A stretch of DNA of 64,000 nt from Pseudomonas asturiensis (GTDB lineage: Bacteria; Pseudomonadota; Gammaproteobacteria; Pseudomonadales; Pseudomonadaceae): positions 186,001-250,000 of the forward strand of contig NZ_FRDA01000001.1 in assembly GCF_900143095.1 (NCBI RefSeq). Direction: 5' to 3'. Within the stretch, counting starts at the first letter, position 1, and every line of letters begins with the position of its first letter. A program made the position numbers and the translations under genes. Below the pieces are notes generated by a model. That model ran no database searches, was not told where the DNA came from, and saw nothing but the letters and a program-made list of their open reading frames with translations. Shown in pieces: positions 17,710 to 27,408 of this stretch.

Positions 17710-19260
17710 ATGACCCATCCATTGCTACGCGCGCTGGTACCGCTGGTTGCCGATCTGTCACGCGAGCTGCCCGACGAGGAGCGTTATCGGCGGTTGCTGC
17801 AGGCGCTGCGGCAATGGCTGCATTGCGACGCTGCAGCGCTGCTCAGGCTGGACAGCGATGTTCTGATTCCGCTCGCCGTGGATGGATTAAGCCCCGATAC
17901 GCTGGGGCGACGCTTCAAGGTCGACGAGCATCCTCGTTTCAAGGCGTTGCTGGAAAGCCCGGTGCCGGTGCGCTTTTCCTACGATTGCCCGCTGCCTGAT
18001 CCCTATGACGGCCTCGTCGAAGGGCACGGCCCTCTTGAAGTCCATGATTGCCTGGGCTGCGTGCTGTATTTCCAGGAGCGGCCGTGGGGGCTGATGACCC
18101 TCGACTCGCTGGACCCGTCCAGCTTCGGCAAGGTCGATCTGGATAACCTGCAGGCATTCGCCAGTCTCGCCGCCGCCACGGTCATGGCCAGCGAGCGCAT
18201 CCAGCATCTGGCACGCGGGTTCGAGGATCAGCGACAACTGGCGGAAGTCTATAAGCGCGCAGCCGGTGGACGAGCGCCGCGTGAGCTGATCGGCCAAAGT
18301 GCTGTACTGGAACGTCTGCAGCAGGAAATCCAGTTGGTCGCCAACAGCCCGCTGACCGTTCTGGTCACCGGCGAAACGGGCGTCGGCAAGGAGCTTGTCG
18401 CCGAGGCCATCCACCTGCATTCCCCCAGGGCTCACAAGCCGCTGATCAGCCTTAACTGTGCAGCGCTGCCGGAAACACTGGTTGAGAGCGAGCTGTTCGG
18501 GCATGTCAAAGGCGCGTTCTCCGGTGCCGTCAATGGTCGCAGCGGCAAGTTCGAGCTGGCGGATGGCGGCACCCTGTTTCTGGACGAAGTCGGCGAACTG
18601 CCGCTTACCGTGCAGTCCAAGCTGCTGCGTGTGCTGCAGAGCGGCCAGTTGCAGCGTGTGGGCTCCGATCATGAGCATCACGTGGATGTAAGGATCATCG
18701 CGGCCACCAATCGCAATCTGGCTGAGGAGGTGCGCTCAGGCCGGTTTCGCGCCGATCTTTATCATCGTTTGAGCGTCTACCCCTTACAGGTGCCGGCACT
18801 GCGCGAGCGTGGCCGCGACGTGCTGTTGCTGGCCGGCTACTTTCTGGAGGAAAACCGGCTGCGCATGGGTTTGCGCAGCCTGCGCCTGAACGCGGATGCG
18901 CAGCGAATGCTGCTGGCGTACGCCTGGCCGGGCAATGTCAGGGAACTGGAGCACCTGATCAGTCGCGCGGTGCTCAAGGCACTTTCGGCCCATGCGCAAA
19001 GGCCGCGCATTCTGACCATCGAGCCCCAGGCACTGGGCCTTGATGAACCTCTCGACAGTGCCTTGTCAGCGCAACTGGCGCTGGACTGTCCGCCGCTGAT
19101 TCAGGGGCAGGGACTCAAAGCGGCTGTGGACGCCTATCAGCGGGCGTTGATTGCCGACGCTCTTGACCGCCATCAGGGGCGATGGGTGGACGTAGCCCGC
19201 GAGCTGTCGGTCGATAGAGCCAATCTCAATAGACTTTCAAAGCGACTGGGCATCCGCTGA
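17710..19260 (+). CDS. norR: NO-responsive sigma-54 activator NorR
   Basis: This 516-residue activator has the NorR layout: an N-terminal GAF domain (about 20-165), an AAA+ domain (about 190-425) and a C-terminal Fis-type helix-turn-helix. The GAF domain has residues matching the E. coli iron site: Arg88, Asp100, Cys114 and Asp132. The AAA+ domain has Walker A GETGVGKE, the sigma-54 contact loop as GAFSGA (268-273, Ser in place of the usual Thr) and Walker [14 protein letters not shown] 17710 has GGAG upstream. NorR normally drives NO detoxification genes, none of which lies in this window, so its target is distal or atypical. Confidence 0.88.
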   Translation: MTHPLLRALVPLVADLSRELPDEERYRRLLQALRQWLHCDAAALLRLDSDVLIPLAVDGLSPDTLGRRFKVDEHPRFKALLESPVPVRFSYDCPLPDPYDGLVEGHGPLEVHDCLGCVLYFQERPWGLMTLDSLDPSSFGKVDLDNLQAFASLAAATVMASERIQHLARGFEDQRQLAEVYKRAAGGRAPRELIGQSAVLERLQQEIQLVANSPLTVLVTGETGVGKELVAEAIHLHSPRAHKPLISLNCAALPETLVESELFGHVKGAFSGAVNGRSGKFELADGGTLFLDEVGELPLTVQSKLLRVLQSGQLQRVGSDHEHHVDVRIIAATNRNLAEEVRSGRFRADLYHRLSVYPLQVPALRERGRDVLLLAGYFLEENRLRMGLRSLRLNADAQRMLLAYAWPGNVRELEHLISRAVLKALSAHAQRPRILTIEPQALGLDEPLDSALSAQLALDCPPLIQGQGLKAAVDAYQRALIADALDRHQGRWVDVARELSVDRANLNRLSKRLGIR

Positions 19261-19372
19261 TGACGTCGATCGGTGTTCATTGGTCGCCGATATCTGAAAA
19301 AGAGTGAATTTTTTCATAACGACTTGGGTCACCTATTATTCAAGCCACCACTGAAAAAGGATCAGGCTTTCA

Positions 19373-19597
19373 ATGGCACTGCCCAAGCACTTTCGCATTG
19401 ATTATCTTTTGAATGGCTCTTTCAAGAGTTTCTATATACGAACCGAACATATGGATACGGTCGAGGCCTGGCATTACGCAAGTGTCGATGCAGGTCTGGC
19501 GCGCATCCCCAAGTATCGTCTGGAGAAGGTGCCGCGCGTCACCAAACCTTACGCTGAGCACTTCGGCATCAGTAACGTGGAATGGGCTCAGGCGTGA
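19373..19597 (+). CDS. Small DUF6555-type protein
   Basis: This 74-residue soluble protein begins MALPKHFRIDYLLNGSF and has no signal or membrane segment. It resembles a small Pseudomonas-restricted family, I believe DUF6555, of unknown function. The gene follows norR by 112 bp on the same strand, but an A+T-rich stretch with its own promoter potential (19290-19360) lies between. AAAGGA stands upstream of the ATG. The family name is given from memory and is the least certain part. Confidence 0.65.
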   Translation: MALPKHFRIDYLLNGSFKSFYIRTEHMDTVEAWHYASVDAGLARIPKYRLEKVPRVTKPYAEHFGISNVEWAQA

Positions 19598-19615
19598 GCC
19601 CATCCGTGCATTGTT

Positions 19616-21034
19616 TCAACGATGAGCAATGTTTTCCAGCGCCAGGTTTCGCGTGCGGGGCCCGAAACCCCCGATGGTCACGATGACGATCAGCATGCTG
19701 CTGACGATGAATGCCAGCACGCCGGGCGTGCCGAAATGCTCCAGAAAAATGCCGATCAGCAAGCTGCTGAACACCGTCGACAGTCGACTGAACGAGTAAC
19801 AGAAGCCGACCGCCCGAGCCCTGATATTGGTGGGGAATAGCTCGCCTTGATACGAGTGATAACTGAAGCTCAACCACGCATTACAGAATGTGATCATGAC
19901 CCCGCAAACAATCAGCCCCACGGCGCTGGTCTGAAAGGCGAACAGCGTCCCGAAGATCATCGACCCCAGGGCTGATCCCACGATCTGCCATTTGTTTTCA
20001 AACCGATTGGCAAACTTCACGAACAACAACGGACCCAACGGATACGCCAGTGTGATCACGAAGGCGTAACCCAGACTGTGGGTGACGCTGACGCCCTGGC
20101 CGGAAAGCAGCGCCGGCAGCCAGTTGCCAAAACCGAAGAACCCGATGGCCTGGAAGACGTGGAAGGCGATGAGCATCAAGGCGCGACGACGGTAAGGTGG
20201 CTGCCAGATGTCGGCAAAGCGACCCTTGCCCTCGACCACTACATGCGCCAGCTCGGGTTCGTCCAGCGGCTTTTTATGGTCCTTCAGGCAGCGTGCCTCC
20301 AGATCGTCCACCACCTGCTCGGCTTCCTTGAAACGCGCCTGTTGCGCCAGCCAGCGTGGCGACTCCGGCAACGCCGAACGCAGCCACCAGATGAACAGGG
20401 CAAACACCGCGCTGCTGATGACCACCCAACGCCAGCCGGAGTAACCGAACGGCGCCTGTGGCACCAGCCACCATGACATCAGGGCAACGCTGGGTACCGA
20501 CAGAAACTGAATGAAGAAGGCAAACGCGAACGCCGCGCTGCGCATGCGTTTGGGCACCAGTTCCGACAGGTAGGCATCGATGGTGACCAATTCGACCCCC
20601 AGGCCGATGCCGACCAGAAAGCGCATGCCGATCACGCCCATCGCGGAGGTTTGCAGGCCCATCAGCACCGTGGCCACGGTGTACCAGATCAGCGCGAAGG
20701 TGAAGATGGCGCGACGCCCGAAGCGATCGGCAACCGGGCTGAGCAGGCTGGCACCGAAGAACAGGCCCAGAAAGGTTGCTGACGCGAATGCTGCCTGATC
20801 GGAGAAGCCGAACAATCCCTGACTGCCGGTGGCAAAAATCCCGTCGCGGATCAGGCCGGGGCTGATGTAGGCGGTCTGGAACAGATCGTAGAGTTCGAAA
20901 AATCCACCGATGGACAGCAGCGCGACCAGTTTCCAGATCGTCGCCACGGCGGGCAGGCGGTCGATGCGCGCCGAGATCAATGCGGCGCGATGGGCGTCCG
21001 TAAGGGTGTCAGTGGCCAGGGGCGTGGAGGGCAT
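19616..21034 (-). CDS. MFS transporter (sugar/metabolite:H+ symporter type)
   Basis: This 472-residue protein has twelve predicted helices in two halves with a long central cytoplasmic loop. The MFS signature between helices 2 and 3 is seen as PVADRFGRRAIF, and LPESPRWLAQQ ends the first half as in sugar and aromatic-acid carriers. The start is uncertain: ATG 21034 matches the family better, while an upstream ATG at 21067 has no ribosome site. It should import a small organic solute with protons at the inner membrane; the substrate cannot be read from sequence. It is divergent from mntH. Confidence 0.82.
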   Translation of the reverse strand: MPSTPLATDTLTDAHRAALISARIDRLPAVATIWKLVALLSIGGFFELYDLFQTAYISPGLIRDGIFATGSQGLFGFSDQAAFASATFLGLFFGASLLSPVADRFGRRAIFTFALIWYTVATVLMGLQTSAMGVIGMRFLVGIGLGVELVTIDAYLSELVPKRMRSAAFAFAFFIQFLSVPSVALMSWWLVPQAPFGYSGWRWVVISSAVFALFIWWLRSALPESPRWLAQQARFKEAEQVVDDLEARCLKDHKKPLDEPELAHVVVEGKGRFADIWQPPYRRRALMLIAFHVFQAIGFFGFGNWLPALLSGQGVSVTHSLGYAFVITLAYPLGPLLFVKFANRFENKWQIVGSALGSMIFGTLFAFQTSAVGLIVCGVMITFCNAWLSFSYHSYQGELFPTNIRARAVGFCYSFSRLSTVFSSLLIGIFLEHFGTPGVLAFIVSSMLIVIVTIGGFGPRTRNLALENIAHR

Positions 21035-21307
21035 GGGGAGGCTGTCCAGAAAAAGAGGATGGGCCATATTACGCGTTTTACATTTGGTAATACTTGCAGA
21101 ATAAGGCTATTTTCGGGGTGTAAAAGACAGTTTATTGCTGAAAAAGTGTTTTAAAGGGTGATTTGTGTAGCAAGTATGACGATTTCTTTAAGATTTCCGT
21201 TGTCATGTAATCGACGCCGGATGAATGATTAACGACCTGTGAAACGCGATACCCAGCCCGTTTACGGGCGTCGATGTATCAGAATGTGTCGCGAAACTTT
21301 AGGATAA

Positions 21308-22657
21308 GTGCTTCGCTTCCTGCCTCATCGGGTTCCTGTGACGTACAAACTGCCTACCACTGCAACGGCTCCATTCTGTCCCTCTGCAACGACCGACAGC
21401 GTCGCTATTGCGCCCAACGCTTCACTGCTGCGCAAGATGATGTTGTTCGTGGGTCCCGGCTTGCTGGTCTCCATCGGCTACATGGACCCTGGTAACTGGG
21501 CGACGGCCATTGAGGCCGGGTCGCGTTTCGGTTATGCGCTGCTGTTCGTGGTGGTGCTGGCGAGTCTGTCGGGCATGGTGCTGCAGAACCTGTGCTCGCG
21601 TCTGGGCATCGCCACAGGGCGTGACCTGGCGCAATTGTCGGCCGCGCGTTACAGCCGTAACGTCGCCAAGGGGCAGTGGCTGCTGGCCGAGTTGTCGATC
21701 ATTGCCACTGACCTGGCCGAGGTGCTGGGCGCGGCGTTGGCGTTTCACCTGCTGTTGGGCGTTTCGATTACCACGGGTGTGGCACTGACGGCTTTCGATA
21801 CCTTGATCGTACTGGCCTTGCAGGGCGCCAACTTCCGCCGTCTGGAAGCCATTGTGCTGGGGCTGATCGCAACCATCGCTGCCTGCTTTGCCGTCGAGCT
21901 GATCCTGATCAAACCGTTCTGGCCGGACGTTGCAGCCGGTCTAAAACCCAGCTGGGACGTGCTGAGCAGTCAGGAACCGCTGTACATCGCCATCGGCATC
22001 CTGGGCGCGACGGTTATGCCGCATAACCTCTATCTGCACTCCTCGGTGGTGCAGACACGGGTCAACGGTTCTGACCTGGCAAGCAAGGCCACGGCCATTC
22101 GGTTCGCGCGCCTGGACACGATCGGCTCGCTCAGCCTCGCGCTGTTGATCAACGCGGCCATTCTGATTCTCGCAGCTGCTGCCTTTCACAAGACCGGTCA
22201 CACCGACGTGGTGGAGATTCAGGACGCCTACCATCTGCTTGACCCGCTGGTGGGCGGCGCGTTAGCCAGCGTGTTGTTCGGTGTGGCCTTGCTGGCAGCG
22301 GGGCAGAGCTCGACCTTTACCGGCACTATCGCAGGCCAGGTCGTGCTTGAAGGCTTTCTGCAGGCGAAGATTCCTTGCTGGCAGCGACGCCTGATTACGC
22401 GTGCGCTGGCATTGATCCCGGCGCTGATCGGTGTGATCTGGCTGGGCGACAGCTCGGTCGGCCAGATGCTGGTGCTCAGTCAGGTGGTGCTGAGCCTGCA
22501 ATTGCCGTTTGCGCTCTGGCCGCTCATTCGCTTCACCAGTGACAAATCTTTAATGGGCCCGTTCGTTAATGGCCGCGTGGTGCAAATCGTGGCCTGGGGC
22601 CTGTTTGGCTTGATCTCGGCCGCCAACCTGACGCTGCTGTGGTTCTGGGTAAGCTGA
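21308..22657 (+). CDS. mntH: NRAMP divalent metal transporter
   Basis: This 449-residue protein is an NRAMP family proton-coupled importer of manganese or iron with about eleven helices. Family hallmarks are DPGNWATAIEAGSRFG in helix 1, which supplies the metal-binding Asp and Asn, and MPHNLYLHSSVVQTR in helix 6 with the MPH triad. The start is uncertain: GTG 21308 has a weak AGGA nearby and GTG 21338 is an alternative; the first ~40 residues are not conserved. It stands alone, divergent from the MFS gene. No clear Fur or MntR box was found upstream. Confidence 0.9.
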   Translation: MLRFLPHRVPVTYKLPTTATAPFCPSATTDSVAIAPNASLLRKMMLFVGPGLLVSIGYMDPGNWATAIEAGSRFGYALLFVVVLASLSGMVLQNLCSRLGIATGRDLAQLSAARYSRNVAKGQWLLAELSIIATDLAEVLGAALAFHLLLGVSITTGVALTAFDTLIVLALQGANFRRLEAIVLGLIATIAACFAVELILIKPFWPDVAAGLKPSWDVLSSQEPLYIAIGILGATVMPHNLYLHSSVVQTRVNGSDLASKATAIRFARLDTIGSLSLALLINAAILILAAAAFHKTGHTDVVEIQDAYHLLDPLVGGALASVLFGVALLAAGQSSTFTGTIAGQVVLEGFLQAKIPCWQRRLITRALALIPALIGVIWLGDSSVGQMLVLSQVVLSLQLPFALWPLIRFTSDKSLMGPFVNGRVVQIVAWGLFGLISAANLTLLWFWVS

Positions 22658-22719
22658 ACTTAGGTATTGCTGCACGGCTCTCACTCCTGACAACAGGTCC
22701 GCCGTGAAGGAATCCGGAA

Positions 22720-24177
22720 ATGACGACCCTCCAGACCGCTGACAAAGGGCAGGTATTCGAGACTGACTTGCCTGCCAGGCTGGACCGATTGCCGTGGGGG
22801 CGTTTCCACACCTTGCTGGTGGTGGCGCTGGGGATCACCTGGCTGCTCGACGGGCTTGAAGTCACCCTGGCCGGTTCTGTCGCCGGCGCGCTTAAAGCCA
22901 GCCCGACGTTGAACATGAGCAATGCCGATATCGGTCTTGCGGGCGCTGCTTACATTGCCGGAGCGGTATTGGGAGCGTTGTTTTTCGGTTGGCTGACCGA
23001 TCGTCTCGGACGACGCAAATTGTTCTTCATCACCCTGGCGCTATACATCTGCGCCACCTTCGCGACGGCATTTTCGTTCAACGTCTGGAGCTTCATGCTG
23101 TTTCGGTTTCTGACCGGCATGGGCATCGGCGGTGAATACACGGCCATCAACTCGACCATTCAGGAGTTCACACCTGCGCGCTATCGCGGCTGGGTAGACC
23201 TGACCATCAATGGCACCTTCTGGCTGGGCGCGGCGCTCGGTGCGGTGGGTTCAATCGTGTTGCTGGACCCCGAACGCGTGGGCGCCGAACTGGGCTGGCG
23301 GCTGTGCTTCGGCATTGGCGCGGTGCTGGGGCTGTTCATTTTACTGATGCGCCTGTGGCTGCCGGAAAGTCCGCGCTGGTTGATGATTCATGGTCGCTCG
23401 GGCGAAGCGCGCAAGATCGTCGAGCAGATCGAAGCCAGCATGCAGCAACGAGGGCACGTGCTGCCTGCCGTGAAAGGCAAGCCGCTGCGCCTGCACGCCC
23501 GCGACCACACACCGATTGGCGAGATATTCCACACGCTGTTCGTGTCTTTGCGCCAACGCTCGCTGGTCGGCCTGACGCTCCTGACCGCGCAGGCATTTTT
23601 CTACAACGCAATCTTCTTCACCTACGCGTTGGTGCTTACTGATTTCTATGGCGTACCGGCTGAACAGGTGGGCTGGTATGTGCTGCCGCTGGCACTGGGC
23701 AATTTCTGCGGACCGTTGCTGCTGGGACGGCTGTTCGATCTGGTCGGTCGGCGCATCATGATCAGCCTGACCTACGGGCTTTCCGGTGTTCTGCTGGCGA
23801 TCAGTGGCTATCTGTTTCAGCAAGGTCTGCTGGACGTGACCCAGCAAGCTATCGCCTGGATGGTGATTTTCTTCTTCGCGTCGGCCGCCGCCAGCTCGGC
23901 TTACCTGACGGTCGCCGAAACCTTCCCGCTGGAAATTCGTGCGCTGGCCATCGCGGTGTTCTATGCGTTCGGTACAGGGCTGGGCGGGATCATCGGCCCG
24001 ACGCTGTTTGGTGAGTTGATCGAGACGCATGATCGCAGCAATGTGCTGATCGGTTATCTCATCGGGGCGGGGTTGATGCTGCTGGCGGCGTTCGTGCAGT
24101 CAATCTGGGGCGCGGCAGCGGAACGCAAGTCGCTGGAGGAGGTGGCGCGGCCGTTGTCTCAGGCCAGGGATGATTAG
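22720..24177 (+). CDS. MFS transporter
   Basis: This 485-residue major facilitator has twelve predicted helices. Motifs include the helix 1 segment TWLLDGLEVTLAGS, the loop 2-3 motif GWLTDRLGRRKLF, RFLTGMGIGGEYTAINST in helix 4 and the PESPRWLMIHGRSGEA signature before the central loop. These place it with metabolite:H+ symporters. The substrate is unknown. AAGGAAT lies upstream of ATG 22720. It follows mntH by 62 bp and may be co-transcribed. Its last codons overlap the convergent small gene by four bases. Confidence 0.85.
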   Translation: MTTLQTADKGQVFETDLPARLDRLPWGRFHTLLVVALGITWLLDGLEVTLAGSVAGALKASPTLNMSNADIGLAGAAYIAGAVLGALFFGWLTDRLGRRKLFFITLALYICATFATAFSFNVWSFMLFRFLTGMGIGGEYTAINSTIQEFTPARYRGWVDLTINGTFWLGAALGAVGSIVLLDPERVGAELGWRLCFGIGAVLGLFILLMRLWLPESPRWLMIHGRSGEARKIVEQIEASMQQRGHVLPAVKGKPLRLHARDHTPIGEIFHTLFVSLRQRSLVGLTLLTAQAFFYNAIFFTYALVLTDFYGVPAEQVGWYVLPLALGNFCGPLLLGRLFDLVGRRIMISLTYGLSGVLLAISGYLFQQGLLDVTQQAIAWMVIFFFASAAASSAYLTVAETFPLEIRALAIAVFYAFGTGLGGIIGPTLFGELIETHDRSNVLIGYLIGAGLMLLAAFVQSIWGAAAERKSLEEVARPLSQARDD

Positions 24178-24425
24178 CTGTTGAACACGCCGCGCAGATC
24201 CTGGACCGATGCCTTCAGTCCCTGAATCTGCTCGCTGACGGCACGAGCTTCAGTCGAACGCGAGTGGCTCTGCAAGTAAGCGAGATGGCCTGCCATGTTA
24301 CGCGACACGCGCTCTAGGTCGTCAGCGGTACGCTGTACATAGGCCTGAATGTCTTTGAGTTGCTCGATTTGCACCGGTGCATTCCTGTTGATCGCATCCG
24401 AGCGCACTGAGTGAAGAGGTTCCAC
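24174..24425 (-). CDS. Small hypothetical helical protein
   Basis: This 83-residue protein is rich in Gln, Arg and Leu with heptad-like spacing (QIEQLKDIQAYVQRTADDLE), suggesting a short coiled coil. It has no signal or membrane segment and belongs to no family I recognise. The start at 24425 is GTG; other in-frame GTG codons follow within the first 20 residues, so the N-terminus is unsure. It is convergent with the MFS gene. Confidence 0.6.
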   Translation of the reverse strand: MEPLHSVRSDAINRNAPVQIEQLKDIQAYVQRTADDLERVSRNMAGHLAYLQSHSRSTEARAVSEQIQGLKASVQDLRGVFNS

Positions 24426-24489
24426 GAGACAGTTACCAGTCTATCGGCGTTGATGGCATTTTGCTTTAGGGCAGCCGCCAACTTTATGT

Positions 24490-24699
24490 TCAGGCCTGGT
24501 CGTCGTCCTCATCGTCCTGTTCGGAGTAGGAGTCGAGTAACTCGGCCAGCGCCAGGGTGCGATCCAGGCCGGTCAGGCTGGACATGATTTCGGCCACTGC
24601 CTGAGTGGCCGCGACCCTGGCGGCTTCGCGTTCGGCATCAGTGTTATTGGGCGTGGCATCCTGCGCCGCTTCAATAATCGACTGCTCAAAGGTATTCAT
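24490..24699 (-). CDS. Small acidic hypothetical protein
   Basis: This 69-residue protein is acidic, ending in YSEQDDEDDDQA, with a helical Ala-rich middle. It is soluble, of unknown function, and probably Pseudomonas-specific. It starts with ATG at 24699. The preceding small gene lies 64 bp downstream on the same strand, so the two could form a transcript. Confidence 0.6.
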   Translation of the reverse strand: MNTFEQSIIEAAQDATPNNTDAEREAARVAATQAVAEIMSSLTGLDRTLALAELLDSYSEQDDEDDDQA

Positions 24700-24763
24700 G
24701 TTGCTCGCTCTCGAGGGCTGAGCTTGCTGTGATACAGATAATGACCGATTGTTTCAAGATCAA

Positions 24764-25258
24764 TCAGTCGCCTTCATAAGGGAAGTCCTGCAAGGTCTGG
24801 GTCAGGGCGACATCCTGCGGCCCTTGCAGGTCGTCCAGCGCCCAGCAGCCATTGGGGTTTTTGACCATTCGCATGCGTGTCGTCTGAGTGGCGGCCGGTT
24901 GCTGGGGGGCATCCTTGTAACCCAATAGATAGGTCATTTCGACCACGGCCTGTTTGTCCGCATTCGACACTGTTGCCCATTCGATGGGCTTTTGCACATC
25001 GCCGTCCTGGGCATCGGTCCAGGGGTTGGCACCAATGGCACACTGGTCCCCGCCCGGGCCCTGGCAGGTCCAGTCTCTTTTCAGCAGGCTTAGCAACGGT
25101 TTCGACAGATAGTCCGCCGCGCCTTTGCCATTGATATAAAAGTCCTGGTGTTTCTCATAGATCCATCGGGCTGTATCGACCGGCGTCGCGGCCGGGCAGG
25201 CAGCCTGTGCAGTGGACGAGAGCAGGCAGGCAAAGGCGATCGCAATAGGTCGGGACAT
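24764..25258 (-). CDS. Secreted hypothetical protein (DUF3828-like)
   Basis: From ATG 25258 the protein has 164 residues with a clear signal peptide (MSRPIAIAFACLLSSTAQA), so it is periplasmic. The mature part begins with a Cys-containing segment, and ARWIYEKHQDFYINGKGAA, LLKRDW and a C-terminal GCWALDDLQ resemble DUF3828-type periplasmic proteins. The frame is open further upstream to 25360, but the signal peptide fixes the start. No function is known. It stands between two minus-strand small genes and the LysE gene. Confidence 0.7.
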   Translation of the reverse strand: MSRPIAIAFACLLSSTAQAACPAATPVDTARWIYEKHQDFYINGKGAADYLSKPLLSLLKRDWTCQGPGGDQCAIGANPWTDAQDGDVQKPIEWATVSNADKQAVVEMTYLLGYKDAPQQPAATQTTRMRMVKNPNGCWALDDLQGPQDVALTQTLQDFPYEGD

Positions 25259-25468
25259 GTAACGAAGCTCGCAATTGAAAGACGGACGATGATTGCACCG
25301 TGATGACATCGCATTTGTAGTCCTTGCGATCAAAAAAGCAATTGTTTTGTGTCGCGCCACGCAGGCTGTGCCGAAGGGGCTAACGCAGAAGGGTAATTTT
25401 CTTCAATACGCCTGTTGTCCCGGCTCATTACCTTGATCGCGTCTTTCTGATCGCGGTCGAGGTTTTTC

Positions 25469-26053
25469 ATGAGTCTGTTCATTTCCATGGCAGCGTTTGC
25501 GCTGGCATCGTCCATCACACCGGGGCCGGTCAATATCGTGGCTCTGAGCACCGGCGCCCGTTACGGGTTCTGGTCCGGCATGCGCCATGTGCTGGGTGCG
25601 ACGTTGGGGTTCACGCTGTTGCTGGTGCTGATCGGTTTTGGCCTGCACGAAACCCTGCGCCAATGGCCCTCTCTGACTCGAATCATTCAGTGGGCAGGCG
25701 TGGCGTTTCTGCTGTACATGGCGGTGCGATTGGCGATGGACGATGGCCAGTTGAGCCTTTCACAGCCGGGACGCGCACCTTCGATGCTGCACGGCGCCAT
25801 CATGCAATGGCTCAACCCCAAGGCCTGGCTGGCCTCGATAGCGGGCATGGGCGTGTTCGTCGCCAATGGCGAGGCGCTGCTGATCGGCCAGTTTGCGGCA
25901 ATCTATTTCGTTGTCTGCTATGCCTCGCTCGGCTGCTGGGCCTACGCGGGCAGCTTTCTGAGTCACTACCTGCGCAGCGCCAGGGGCGTGCGAGTGTTCA
26001 ATCGGCTGATGGCGGTGTTGCTGGCAGGGTGTGCGCTGTATCTGGTCATCTGA
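25469..26053 (+). CDS. LysE/RhtB family amino-acid exporter
   Basis: This 194-residue inner-membrane protein has about six helices. The family signature is at the N-terminus: ALASSITPGPVNIVALSTGARYG (quoted in part as SITPGPVNIVALSTGARYG). A second family feature is QWLNPKAWLASIAGMGVF. Members export amino acids such as lysine, threonine or homoserine lactones; the substrate of this one is not known. It is convergent with an AraC-type regulator gene ten bases away. Confidence 0.88.
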   Translation: MSLFISMAAFALASSITPGPVNIVALSTGARYGFWSGMRHVLGATLGFTLLLVLIGFGLHETLRQWPSLTRIIQWAGVAFLLYMAVRLAMDDGQLSLSQPGRAPSMLHGAIMQWLNPKAWLASIAGMGVFVANGEALLIGQFAAIYFVVCYASLGCWAYAGSFLSHYLRSARGVRVFNRLMAVLLAGCALYLVI

Positions 26054-26062
26054 AACAACGTC

Positions 26063-26884
26063 TCAGAAGCGGTACTGCCCTGGCGTTGCAGCCAGGTGTT
26101 TCTTGAATTCGCGTTGAAAATGCGCCTGATCGGCAAAGCCGGTTTCCTGCGCCACGTCAACGATCAGTCGCCCCTCACGTAACCGGGTGCGTGCATGCTG
26201 AATGCGCCGGTTGAGCAGGTAGGCGTGAGGCGTCATGTGGTACCGCTGTTCGAACGAGCGAATCAGGTACGACGCTGACAGGTTCGCCGCGTCGCAGATA
26301 TCGGCGAGCTTGATGGCCTGGGTGAAATGCTCGTTGATGTACTCGGCAGCGCGCGCCACTTTGGGTGATGGCTTGTCGGGCACTGAAATCTGCTCGCCCA
26401 GCGTCTTCTGCATGAGGGTAAAGAAGGACACTGCGGTGCAGTGTTTCTGCAAGGTATCGGACTGCGCATCGACGAGCGTGCGGTACAGCGCAGTCAAGGC
26501 GCCGAACAGCGCAGGGTCGCGGCTGTGGGTGGGGGCGAGCGGTTGAAACGCAGCATCGGCTTCATGCTGGATCGCGCCCAGCCAGTCACTGTCGACGTAC
26601 AGCATCAGGTACGACCACGGCTGGTCCTGGATCGGGTTACAGGCGTGGACATCCCCCGGATTCATCAACACGACAGTACCTGCGGACACGCGCTGCGCGG
26701 TCTTCTCGTGCAGGTAAGTGCTTTGGCCGCGCGTGATCGCGCCAATGGAAAAGATGTCGTGGGAATGGCGTGCGTAGCACACCTTGCGGCCATCCTGAAC
26801 CGAGCGCGCTTCGATGAACGGCAGGTGTTCGTCACGCCAGAAGAACGGCGTGCTGTCTGACGGGCTGAGAGGAGGGTTGGCCAT
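26063..26884 (-). CDS. AraC family transcriptional regulator
   Basis: This 273-residue protein has an N-terminal cupin-like sensing domain (HSHDIFSIGAITRG, then MNPGDVHACNP) and a C-terminal AraC DNA-binding domain with two helix-turn-helix units (about 175-270), ending FADQAHFQREFKKHLAATPGQYRF in part. It resembles regulators that sit beside LysE-type exporter genes in Pseudomonas, so control of the convergent exporter is plausible. No operator was identified. Confidence 0.88.
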   Translation of the reverse strand: MANPPLSPSDSTPFFWRDEHLPFIEARSVQDGRKVCYARHSHDIFSIGAITRGQSTYLHEKTAQRVSAGTVVLMNPGDVHACNPIQDQPWSYLMLYVDSDWLGAIQHEADAAFQPLAPTHSRDPALFGALTALYRTLVDAQSDTLQKHCTAVSFFTLMQKTLGEQISVPDKPSPKVARAAEYINEHFTQAIKLADICDAANLSASYLIRSFEQRYHMTPHAYLLNRRIQHARTRLREGRLIVDVAQETGFADQAHFQREFKKHLAATPGQYRF

Positions 26885-26970
26885 GCTGAAGTCCCTTTTG
26901 GCGTGATATTACCTGTGCTGCGCCGAGGGTAGCCTATTGCGGCCGGGCCGTGTCACTGAACTGATCAAGC

Positions 26971-26992
26971 GGGAGCGCCGTGTGACGCTCCC
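26971..26992 (-). terminator. Possible terminator hairpin downstream of the RcnB-like gene
   Basis: GGGAGCG (26971-26977) and CGCTCCC (26986-26992) form a 7-bp G+C stem with an 8-base loop, ten bases past the stop of the minus-strand RcnB-like gene. There is no clear T-run, so intrinsic termination is only possible, not certain. Confidence 0.4.
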
Positions 26993-27002
26993 TCGAACCT
27001 GA

Positions 27003-27311
27003 TTACTTCTTGATCGGTACGATGTCGACGATCTGTCCGTTGACCTTCTGGAAACGCACGTACTTGTCATTGATCTGCACCCACTCGCTTTCCTTGGCAG
27101 GTGCTTCCAGGCCTTTGCTCTTCCAGTCTTTGATGCTGGAGTCGCTGCGGCGATACTTCTCGGGCACGCGCGAACCCATTTCAAGCTCATGCGTGTTGTC
27201 CCTGGACTCGGCCACTTTCGGTTCCGGCGCATCCGCTGCGTGAACGGGCAGGGTGGCGACCGAGAAACAGCCGAGCAACGTCATGCAGGCGATCAACGAT
27301 TTGCTTTTCAT
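27003..27311 (-). CDS. RcnB-like periplasmic protein
   Basis: From ATG 27311 this is a 102-residue protein with a signal peptide cut after VHAADA. The mature part resembles RcnB-type proteins: GSRVPEKYRRSDSSIKDWKS followed by WVQINDKYVRFQKVNGQIVDIV matches the family's two-part pattern. E. coli RcnB is a periplasmic factor in nickel and cobalt homeostasis, but the family is broad and the Pseudomonas members are mostly uncharacterised. A metal role is not shown here. The frame is open upstream to 27389, but the signal peptide sets the start. Confidence 0.75.
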   Translation of the reverse strand: MKSKSLIACMTLLGCFSVATLPVHAADAPEPKVAESRDNTHELEMGSRVPEKYRRSDSSIKDWKSKGLEAPAKESEWVQINDKYVRFQKVNGQIVDIVPIKK

Positions 27312-27408
27312 GTGAAGACTCCCAGTCTTGTCGTAATGCGATGGCAAATGCCTTTCGTACTGACTGGGACCTTCACGGTTGAAAATCATTCGATCGGGTT
27401 TGCCTGCA

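Noticed and set aside
25330-25551. Minus-strand frame across the LysE gene start
   Set aside because: It overlaps the conserved LysE N-terminus and has no support of its own.
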